64,000 bases of DNA from Xiphophorus maculatus. Taxonomy: Eukaryota > Chordata > Actinopteri > Cyprinodontiformes > Poeciliidae. The translations under genes were made by a program, and so were the position numbers. The stretch lies in assembly GCF_002775205.1 (NCBI RefSeq), contig NC_036447.1:6374501-6438500 (forward strand), in the 5' to 3' direction. Below the pieces are notes generated by a model. That model saw nothing but the letters and a program-made list of their open reading frames with translations. It ran no database searches and had not been told where the DNA came from. Of this stretch, positions 46,201 through 58,200 are shown piece by piece. How positions within the stretch are numbered: position 1 is the first letter of the stretch; every line of letters starts with the position of its first letter.

Positions 46201-49200
46201 AAAAAAGAATATAGATCCAAGATGGTGGAATGCGTCACCGAACAGTTCATGATTTAAGCTGATTATTATCCTTATACGTTGTGTTTCAGACAAGATTTGT
46301 TCGTAAGTATTGGTTAATTGTAAAAGCAATAATTGTATCTTTGTTTTATGTAACTGGTGTAAATAATTGTACGCTGGAGTCATTTAGGAAAAAGTTTTTT
46401 TATTTTTATTTTTAGCTAGCAGCAAGAATGGCTAATTTGCTATGTTCGTTGGCTAATAGTCAGTCTTGTATGTTTCAGTTTACGATGGCCAAGGTGATGG
46501 CAGTGGTCAGAGGCCACTCTTCAATAAACAAGTAGAAAATAAACAAGTTTGGTTATTGGAGCGTCGTTGTCTGGCTGTCTAGCTGCTGAAAACTGAAAAT
46601 CTCGGGGCGAGGACAGCACACTCTTACTTCATGGAAACCCCAAAATTGTGATTCTTCTGTGACATTAGCAGAATAGCGACAAGGATTTGCGGTAGCAGTG
46701 GAAACCCAGCCAGTGCCTGTGGTTTATTGCAGAAGATTAGCCGGCTGCTAGCTAAATGTTGATATACCGTTTTTCTGACGTCATATAATTCCTTACCTGT
46801 ACATTTTCAGTGTGATCGTGCCATAAACAACGGAGAAGCCAAGCATTCGGACCCAGCGCAGAAGAATACATCTGAACGTGCTCGGCTTGAAGTACAGAAT
46901 GAAGACCTGCAGGGGGAGACAAACTCAACTCTGATACAAGTACTAATGTAGCATAAAGGTGTTGATCAAAAGTTAGCAAAGTACCTGAGGGAAATGGGTA
47001 GAAGTGGCTATTTACAATTTAACTTACTTACAGGTGCCTGTATTTTAGCAAAGTAAATCAAATGTTTCCACCAATGTAAATTATTTCTCTTTATTTATTT
47101 ATTTATTTATTTAGTTAGTTAGTTATTTAGTTAGTTAGTTAGTTAGTTATTATTTCAGGTGAGTAGTGTAGCCAAAAATTGTACTCAAGTAAAAGTAGTA
47201 CTACTTCAACATATTTCTACTCAAGTAAAAAGTAGCGAAAATGCTACTCAATTACTGTAACATATAAATAGCATAGTTAAGTGTCAATAGACATTATTAT
47301 TTGTTTTGTAATTTTTTTTCTGTTTTTACTTTTTATTGTCTGTATGAATTAAATACATCAATAATAACAGAATAGCAAAATCAGAAAAAGGAAATATTTT
47401 TCCAAATCAATTTGTTTCAATATAACATTTATGAAAACTTCAATTTAATCACAGGTGTGTTTCTGTGTGAATGTTTGGTAAAAACATGTTTGTTCTTCAT
47501 TCGGTGAAGTTACTAACAGTGGGAAATTTTACTCATGTAAAAGTAGCAATACTTCATTATGAAGTTACTCAAGTAAAAGAAAAAGCACATAGCAGTAAAA
47601 GTATTCCTAAAAGTATTTTTATTTTTCAAAAATGTTACTCAAGGAAATGTAACTGAGTAAAATTAACCAGTTACTACCCAACTATGTTTATTTTACAGTA
47701 CAAGATACATAGCATCTTAGTGAAAAGGGAAGAAAGTACTGTATGTTAATGAATGAATATGACTGTGTTAATACTGACATCAGAACGTAAAGAAATTAAA
47801 ATAACAAGTAATAATAGTGACAATAATAAATAAACCAATTAATTATCTGTAAGAGGCAAGTAAATGTAGACATGCAATGGAGGAATTTAAAAATGTTGTT
47901 CTAATAGAAAATATTTTATAATTTAACAGTAGATTATTAGAGGTAGTTACAGTAGCTCATAATATCCACAAATAAACACAAACAGAGTACTCTTCTACCC
48001 CATAAAAACCTTTGTAGTGTAATTGTAGTTTGTATAATCATTTATTATACAAACTACAAGTTGTATAATAAATAAGTTTAGTATTTCTGTACTGTGGCTC
48101 CTCTGTTTGTACCTCAAATGCTGCTTAGCTGTTAAATGCTGATCACTTGTTATTTTTAGAAATGACTGTAAGTAGTTCAGAAGGGCAGAGCGGCCAGCCC
48201 ATTAACAAGTTGACACGTTAAATCACTTCCCGTTAATGTGCCGCTCTGCACACACTGTCTCGGTCTGCAGGAACAATCCCTCATCAGCAGAGGCAGATAA
48301 ACCAAAAGAGCATGGTAGATGTTACAAAATGAACATGAACACTGAGAAATAAGTTATGACTGAAGCTGAGAAACGCACACGTGTGTTTTGCATGAGGAAC
48401 TTTACATCGTATTTACCGGGAAGTAAAGGAGCAGAGAGCCGAACAGGATGGTTTCCAGCAGCAGGAGACTGGAGGCGCGGATCCTCTGAAGGCAAAGAGG
48501 TGGAGGAAGAGACAGAAAACAAAATGTAAAGATGAAGCCCAGAGTACACTGCTAAAACACAAAGTCCTACTGAGTATTTTTGTTTCGTTTCTAGTGCAAA
48601 TATTTTAATACACCTGAAATAAGACAAAACTAACTTCCGAGTAAGTTTTCAGCAAAATTAGGAGCTTGTCTCATGTACTTTTTAAAATTAATAATAAGGA
48701 ATTATTTACATATTTGTACTTGTATAAAAAGACATTTTCCCATGTTGTAAGTGAAATAATCTAGTACTTTTCCCTCAATATTAAGGAATTATTGACTTAA
48801 AACAAGCTCTTATATTTTACTGAAAAGTTGCTTAAAGGTTAGTTTTGTCTTATTTTTGTGGACAAAGATATTTACTCAGGAAACTGGACAAAATACTTGG
48901 TGAGATTTTGTATTTTGGGAGTGTATTTTAGTTTTAATCTTACAACCTACTTCACTAGCTGCTACATATCCTCATACATTTCAAAATGTTTTATTTTACT
49001 GTAATTTGCTAATCTTGTCCTGCACGTTTTTAGTCATGCTATTCTGATATACAAAGTAAATGTAAACACTTTGTGAAAAATATGAACTTTGAAAGATTAA
49101 ACAAAAACATGATGGCATTATTCACTGCAAAAATACAAAATCTCACCAAGTATTTCTGTCTAGGTCCTAGTATTAATGTCTTAGTACACTTGAAATAAGA

Positions 49201-52200
49201 CAAAATTAACTTACAAGTAATTTTTCAGCAAGATATAGGAGCTCATTTTAAGTAAATAATTCCTTGATATTGATGAAAAAGTACTAATTATAATCTGCCA
49301 GTGAAACAAATTCATATAATTTGCCCTGATTCACCAAGACATGTGACTCACCCGGTTTTGACGGTGCTGATAGGACACCAGCATGCTGACAAAGACGAGG
49401 AACATGAAGACTCCCTGGAGGGCCAGCACCCCGGCCCTGAGGAGCTTGTCCTCCTGCACCCAGCAGGGGGTGCTGTCCTGACAGCTCTTACAGCCGGGCC
49501 AGCATGGGAGACAGATGGGCATGTTCGGGTAACACGCATCGCTGCTTTCGCTGCCATTTATAGGGTCTCCATCTGCAAAACAAATGTATGCATCTGCACC
49601 ACCTACACGAAGCCCTGTGCAACCTGCAGCTCTGTCATGCAGCGGTGAAAGAAATCATATCTGTAAAGCTTTTTCTCTACCTGTTCTGAAAATTATCAAA
49701 AGTGTCACAGAGATAGACAGATGCACACACACGTTATTTCCATCAGGTTGCTTAAAACCTAATTTTTATTTTCTTTCTTTACATTTTTCAAATGATATAT
49801 AGTTTTTCTTGTCTTCTCTTTAAAGCTGCAGTATGTAACTTCTATTTAAAAAAATGTTTTTGATATTGGTTAAAAATGTCACCATGTTGTGACAGTTTAA
49901 TATGAGACAGATCATCTATGAAAATATCGACCTCCACAATCAGCTCCCTGAGCTACTATTGCTGTCTGAAGAAATGCACTGCTACCGACAGAAAACAACC
50001 AATCAGAGGCAGGAGGCGGGTCTTAGCGCTGCCAATCAATGCTGTTCAGTGTGCTAATAGTGGAGAAGCAACTTATTGTTACAGAAAAAACATTTATCTG
50101 CTGTCATTGGTGGTCATGCTAACTAGTCTAGCATTCACGACAGACTCAACTGTCAAGAAGAAGCTGCACTCCATGGTGATGAACAGCGCTAAGGCCCGCC
50201 TCCTGGCTCTGATTGATTGTTTCCAGTTAGCACTGGGAAAAGGCAGAGGTGCTCGATTTTTTTCATACTAAACTGTCCCGACATTGTGACTGTAGCAACA
50301 AGTAAGCTATGAGCAGAGTCGTTCCCATAGCAACTGACTGACAACAGCTCCACTAGTGAATCAGGATTCAACACCAAGAAGCAACAAACATTTCTCACAG
50401 AAAGAACAGAACATTCAGTCCATTACTGTATTTTGTTTTTAGGGTTGATATTTATTTTGCAACTATGTATACAGCATTGCTAGATTAGCTAATTTAAACA
50501 CCTTTTAACGTAAACTGACCCAGAACTCACCAAATCCCACAGCACATCTTCATGCTAAGACTGTCATAGTCAAACTACCATAATTGACCTCCCTCCCTCT
50601 CTCTTGCTATTTTTTAATGAAAACCTTTTAACCAGTCTTGTTGTTGTAGTCTTGATAATTAATAGCAAAGCACTCCATCCATTTTTCTTTTATATATCAG
50701 GCGCATAATTTAGGTTTACAGCGTTATTTTGACAACTTGACAGCTAAAACCAATGATAGTTATCGTTTGCAAACTGTTTTTTCTTCAGTGTGTGACGTCC
50801 CGCTGCAATGTGACTAGAGGCCAATGGCTGTAAAAATGTGATGTGTGTCTCATTATGTAATTATACCAAGAGAAAACAGAATGTCATGTAACCAACTTGA
50901 AGTTCCTTGAAACTTTCTTTTGTGACCCTGATGATTGCTGATCAGTCCAGAGTGAACCCTGCCTAATCACAAACAAAAATCTTCGTCCATTTTTAATATT
51001 CGTAATTTTTTCTATGCAAAAATAACAAAATAACATTAGTGTGTGCAGCGGTAAAGGCTGTAGCTTCTCTGATATTCATCTTGAAATTGATTGATGGTTT
51101 CCTGGTTGACTTACCTGAATCCTCAAGAGAGATTTCCGGGTTGTAGTATCCTTCTTTGCAACGGCAGCAGTACTGACCGATTCGAAATCCCCGGCCTGGA
51201 ACCGGCACACACTGAAAGAGAGACGCTGCTTTCACTCTTTAAGTTCATTTACTTACAGATTTTATTATTCTGTGTGAGTTTGTGGTAATCTTAAGAAGAT
51301 AAAGGAGAGATGGTCATATTTTGTTTGTGAGATAGAGTCCATCTGATCCAGTGGACCTGACTATGTCACCGATCTATTTATTGATCCAGATACAAAGATC
51401 CTGCGTTGATATATTTTTCTTCTTACCTGCTTTCAACCTGTTTTCATGTCCTTTTCAATAAGAAAATATGACGCTATTTGTAATTAATTATGTAACTTTA
51501 CAAATAATCTGTCTCATATTAACTGTCCCAAGATGCCATAAAAAATTATATTTGTAAACGTTATGTACATACTGCAGCTCTAAATCTGTAGTTTAGTTTG
51601 GATTTCTCTTCAATATGATATTAACTTGTCATAACTTGATGGATTTTGGAAGGCAGAGTTTCAGAATATACAACATCCATGAAGTCAGATTATGGGGGAG
51701 TGAGATTAATGACACTGGAGCTTGAATTGATCGTTTACTGATCTCCAACTGAAAACAACAGTGGCACCAAAAACCATGTATTTTTTAAAATCAAAACATC
51801 CTGTAGCCAAGTTGTGAGTGGAGCCCCCTGGTGGTCCGCCACAAGATTATTGATAATTAATCAAACATTTAATCTAAACCAAGCGTGCCCAGCTAATTTT
51901 CATTATGAAAAGATAATAAATGACCTGGAATGTCTTTAAATATGAACAAATAACTCTGTATTCAATAAGTACTTCTTATAATACAACCTGAACATCTTTT
52001 CAAGTTGATGTAAATTGGCAGAATTCGGTTAAAAACAGCTTTAATTTGATTGCTAAAATAATATTTAAAACACTCAACTGCTTTCTCAAAGGTTCTCTAG
52101 ACTCTTGAGGACCACTTAAAAAGCTATCGCGGGCAGGATTTGGCCCTCAGACCTTGAGTTTGACACGTGATCTACACAAAAGCAAAGACAATGGATCACG

Positions 52201-55200
52201 TGTCAAACTCAAGGTCTGAGGGCCAAATCCTGCCCTCAGGTTAAAAATAAAGAGGATGTGAGACAGCAGCACATTTATTCTGCACAGAGAAGCTAACAGG
52301 AACTGACTGAATGAAGGTTAAACTCAGGGTCACGTTACTCAGTCTCATTTTACTTCTCTCTTATGCTAGCATCAATTTAGCCAGTCAGGATACAGACACT
52401 AATACACACTCACACACACACTTGCTTAGATGCTGTGTGTGTTAATCTAAGCTAAAAGCTAAATGGACACATAATGCCTCAACTGAGAGTATTATCTTTT
52501 TTTAGAGAAATCCTGTTCTCCAGCCTAGACAAACACACACAAACACACACCGACTGCAGGGATATTCAAACTCACAGCCTCTTTATTGAATGCTCAAAGA
52601 CCTAATGGCACTAGTTGACCATTAATGTAGCATGGATTATACGCAGCAGTCATCTTGATTCTCTCCATGCCCACATCTACATTCAAATCTATTCCTCCGG
52701 CATGTTTAAGTAGAAATAACCAAAGCTTTACAACTTCATGTCTGCTCAAAAGCCATTTTATTGTTTACTACAGTGTTTGTAGTAGTAGCATTAGCTCTGA
52801 CCTCCAAAGTCTTTGGCTTGATTTTGTTGTATATACAGTTAAACCCGGATGTATTGCATACACTGTATAAATATACAGTATAAGTATTTCTTCCTCTCTG
52901 TCTTACATTAAAGCAGACCAAACCTCTCCTGTTATGGGTCAGTTAATATCATCAGTATCAGTTTCTATTAGCTAAATGTCACAGTAAGAGTGACATAAAC
53001 TTTTTGTGTTTTTTATAACATTACTGCAGATGTGAAGTTTGCCAGAATTGGTTTATTTCTTTTTCAAATTAGTTTTGTTTCGTAAACAAATTATTTTCTC
53101 CTGACGTTAAGTTACGCTGCTCTTGACGGATGGAGGTTACCATAGAAACCAGTAACGACTGGCTCCTTCCCCTTTTTCTGAAACTGTGTTGTTTTTTTTA
53201 CCAGTGCTATATTTTAACATATACTTTAGCCAAATTTAGTTATATACAGGGTTTCATGTGTAACTTTGCCATGTTTTGTATATGTTTTTAACCATTATCC
53301 ATTTCAGCTGTGTTTAGTTCTACAACTGTTAACTGTCATGTCAACTATTCATTGGGAATCATTGCTCTGTAGTTTATTTATGTTTATTTTACTTTATGTA
53401 TAGTAAATTATACATTATTACAGAAGATGCTGGCGTGATGTTAACCACCATCTTGATTTTCTCTCTCCTTAGATTAGAATAAACAGAAAGCCTGAGTCTG
53501 TCCTTTGTGACGTCATCCTACTGGACCTGAGACAGAGGTTATTACACATACACTAATAAGATTACTATGCCTTTAGCGATTTTTTTGTATCTTAAATGCA
53601 AAATCTATATATATATTGTACAGTTTTTGTTTCATTGCTGCTCTAAATATGTTGTTTTTTCAGTAAATTGTATTTTTTGAGAGTATTTACTCCAGTTACT
53701 GATTGACTGATTACTAAATTATTTGATTATTATTTCAATAACTGATTCATCACGATTAATTTGATCAATCATTTCCTCCCTTGTTTCCAAATGCCTGATG
53801 ATGCCACATTCATTTGTTTATATAGTTATATGCAAGTATAAGCAGCATGGCAAAGTCCAGCACTGTGTTCCAGAGATTAATGTGTCAGAAAATGCCTTTA
53901 GGTAGTGAAACCAGTCCTGTACCAACATGGACTGAAAGGCTGCTCAGCAAAGAAGAAACAAATACTCCAATGGAAACATAAAAAGCCAAATTACAGTAGA
54001 TATATTAATGCAGACAGGGACCAATGCCTTGATTGTCCTGTGGTCTGATGAAACTACAGCTGAAGTGTGAGGCCACAATCAATGTCTCAAGACCTGCCAG
54101 AAAGTTTAAACTTGGGCACAAATGGACCTTATAAATGAAAAATGACCCTAATTGTATCACCAACGCATTATAAAGTGACTTAAAACCCTCAAAAGTCCCA
54201 ACAAAATAATAAAGTGTGTGTGAGCAAAAAGGCCTTCAAACCTAACTCACTTACAGCAGTTCAGTGAGAAGCAATGGGCAAAAATTACAGAAAACTATTT
54301 TGAGAAGCTTGTTGGAAAGGTAGGCAAACATTTGACCCAAATCATACAATTTAAAGATGACCTCCTTGAAGAGGTTAGGATAGGTCTATGGGTTATCCAA
54401 AACATGTTTGTTAGATTTTTTTGTACAAAATCATTCTTTGATAATGAGATTTTAGTCTGCTCAGTTCTGCCTATTTTGAGCAGTCTCCAGGCCTCTGTCA
54501 CTTTAAATAAGCTGCTGCTAGCCACGCCCCCCAACTCAACGTTTACACTCTCACGTGAAAATGGTTGCAAACAGATGTGCAATTATACAACCCTACAGCT
54601 TTGGAAAGCAGAAGTGGAGCCTCCTGCACAACCAACAAGAATGCATCAAGTGGTTTAATGTTAGGGGCTAGATAATTCAAACATTGATGGATTGTGTCAA
54701 GTATCAAGATGATACTGCTTTAGGAATAAAACATTTTTTTCTGAGTTTCCTTTCTGTATATCCAGAAAAGAATGGCGTATAATGGGATGTTTCTTCATAT
54801 TTTATGTTATTCCTCTATAAATATCAAGGCTTCACCTAAACCTTCAAAATCAGGTGATGATCTCAAATTATAAACCACATTTTGGCATTGAAAAAAAGCA
54901 TTGAGATAAAGAACAGGACAGTCCATATCCTGTCCAGTCAGTAATGTAGAAGTGTCAAAGACTGAATCAGGACGGGAAACTGGTGCCATGAAGTGTCAGA
55001 AGATTTTTCAAATGCTCTTCCCTTGGGCTTAGACCTCTATGAAAGAGGAAGTATGTCAGTGTGCTAGATTATGGCTATAATCCATCAGATCATCCTGCTG
55101 CCCGCCACCAACCCCATCCACTTTTAAATAGATGTCAACCTATCAGAGAGAAGGAAGCTGATGCAGGGCTGGTTGGGCCAACAGCCAACAGATGCTAATT

Positions 55201-58200
55201 TTGTACCTAATTTTGCAAGCTTGGCAGTAAGTACTAGAGTAAATGTCACTGATATTCATGTTAATATTACATAGAGATGGGTAGTGTACTCAAAAATTGT
55301 GGTCGAGTAATAGTTTTACTGTATTTATATTATTGATAAGTTAGGAAGAAGGGGAGAGCTAGTTCTTGTGGCTTGTTTATTGTTGTCATAGCAACTGCCT
55401 GCCAAGATTTCGGTCAGTTACAAAGGTCACGCAGGTGTGACGTCACATGACAACTACGTTTTAACCAGAGGAACTGGGCAAAATGTGGATCGTGCTACAT
55501 ACTAGAAAGCTTTGAGTGCCAAGGTCAGTGAGGGTAGGACGGCGTATTAGGGTCATTGTAGATCGAAAAGAGGAGTAGATTTCTGCCAAATAATTTTAGA
55601 CATTTTTGAGAAAAAGCAAATGTCTGAATTTTTGAGTTTGAAAGTTGAACATTTGCTTGAAAAAACTCAGGTTTTTAGCTTAATCCAGGAATTTTTCTAG
55701 GAAAAGACTTCTGAGTTTCAAAAATCGAAATATTTTGACTTTTGAGACTAAGAAAAATTTCAAAACTCAAAGATTTTGGTAGGGGTTTTTTGGGGCAAAT
55801 TTTTGACTTTATAAGCCCAGAATTTTTTTTTTTTTCTGGAAAAGTTTTGGGATTAATTTAAAAATGTCTGAGTTTTTTGGTGGAAATTTACTCCTCTGTT
55901 TTCTAGCTCTAATAGACCACCATAGTGAGATAAACCTTACTGGACAAAGTGTCAATGTATGGCACTTGAAAAATTATAACCTATAAGATATTGCATTCAA
56001 GTTGACCTTCATCATTGCAATACTGCGCACACTGATATTACAATGATGATTGCTATTCAAAATACTACGCTTCAGTAACATTTAATTTTATCATAACTTC
56101 TTAACATAGATATTAAACAAGCCACCCAACACAAGGTCAGCTGGATGGACTAATTCTTAATCAACTAAAAAAAAGAAAGTACTAAATCATTGTCTGTCTT
56201 GCTGGGGTAATTTCTCCTTTGTTTACCTCCATGCTGGTGCGGTTGCACTGGTGAGTATCAGCGAACCAGCTGTCACCTGTTGCACACTGATCCAAGTCGA
56301 TGTCCTGAATGTTCACATCCACACGTACAACACCTCTGAAACACAAAACATGGCCAACAATATGATTAAAGATAACAATGTAGCTTTAATCATCAATTCT
56401 TAACTGCTTTTTTGATTCAACCATGCCAATTAATCCTTTCTCCAGAAAGTAAAATCTCATTCTCCAAGAAAATAAAAATAGAAAATAATGAGAAATGTAA
56501 ATATTTATTCTTATTTCTTAGTTTGTTGCTTGTCCTAAACTTTTTTTTTTAGTTTTTTTTATTTTTTTAGGCAAACTATCCGGTTTTACTGTCAGAATAG
56601 CAAGCAAAAACAGTTTGCTTGCTAATTTTGTAAAGGGCAGAATGTAAAATCTGGCAGCAATAACCTGTTTAAATGTTCACACTCTGAAACTAACTGATTG
56701 TTGAAGCACATTTTGATTAAGCTACTTTAGTACTTTAGTACTTGATTCTTTTCAGCTTTGTTGTCAGGTACAATTTAGAAGAAGACAACAGGAAATGGTT
56801 GGAGGATGATCGTTTGTTTATGGTTGTTGTTGTTTTTTTATTTGGACAATGTGCAGCTGACTCCACCAGAGCTCTCACAGATTTGCACAGTTTATAAAAC
56901 GTTGTGTGTCATTCCAACGTGTTGAATCCATTGCTCTTCAGTAAAATCATAGACTACAATTTTCCCAAACTGCCTGATTTTAATTTCATTTCTTATTTAA
57001 TGGAAACTCTGCATTTGCAAAATTGTGTTTTTTTTGGCATATAGAATATAAACAAAGATTTGCGCACATTTGTAATGGAAACACCTTTACAGTTGCAACA
57101 GATTTGCCAGCTGCACATCCATGATGGGAATCTTCACCACATCCCAGTGATCAGCAACAATACTTAGGTAGGGTGTGGTGTTTACATTGGTATTGAGCGA
57201 CTGCAAGAGGAAACATTCTTCCACAATGTCATCATTCCATCCTTATTCAACAAGTTTCCATTTCAGCTGCATCATTCAGATGGTAGGATCAGAGTTTGGT
57301 GTAAACAACATGAAATCATGGATCCATCCTGTTTGCATCAACAGTCCAGAGTGGCTGTGGTGACGTAATGGTGCGGGGGGTTATTTTCTTGGCACTCTTG
57401 CAGTCGCTCAATCTGTGTATCTGATAGCATTAGAACCAGGTGTGGTCTTCTGTTGTTCTTCTTCAAGGTTTAATGTGTACAATCTGAGAAGGTATTTTGA
57501 ATACCTTAGTTGTAACGAGTGGCTGTTTGACATGTTATCTTAAGTCAGTCTGTTCTCCTATTGCCTTTTACACCAACAAATTCACACAACTGCTGGTCAC
57601 TTCATATTTTCTCAATTTAAGACGAGTCAAAGTCACTTACATCCCCTTTCTTCTTTAAACTGTCTTCACCAAAAGTGTCTTAATCAGAGGTGGACAGAGT
57701 ACCCAAAAATTGCACTAAAGTAAGAGTAGCAAAAAAAGTACTTGGTAAAAATACAGAGTGACTGATCATATTATCAATCATTTAATATTTAAAAATTACA
57801 TAATCAGATGGACCAAAAATATAAAGTTAAGTGGAAATTTTGGCATTTTAAGAACCAAGGTGATAAGAATTCATATAAATGACAAAAATTAACAAAAAAA
57901 TCCAAATCACTTTCTGTCAATGCAAAACTTATGAAACTTTATCAAAAATTGCAGGTGTCTCTGTGTCTGGTGAGTTTCTGGTTAAAACATGTTTGTTTTT
58001 CATTCAGTGAGTAGAGAATCCAGAAATTTCACTCAAGTAAGAATAGAAAAACTTCATGATAAAATTACTCAATTAAAAGTAAAATGTACAGTCTAGTAAA
58101 AATACTGCTATTAGTACTTTTTTTCCAAAAAGTTACTCAAGTAAATGTAACTACCAACTCTGGCCTCTATCCATTGAGTTGCTACCTTATGATTGGATGA

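Larger units (their letters stand above)
51212..56226 (-). other. gpr179: gpr179 intron 2 (5.0 kb)
   Basis: No exon recognised. Contains a perfect 42-bp palindrome (52131-52235), a decayed Tc1-like transposase segment (about 53850-54370), family K copy 2 (about 54470-54660), and AT-rich repeats around 55560-55910. Confidence 0.7.
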
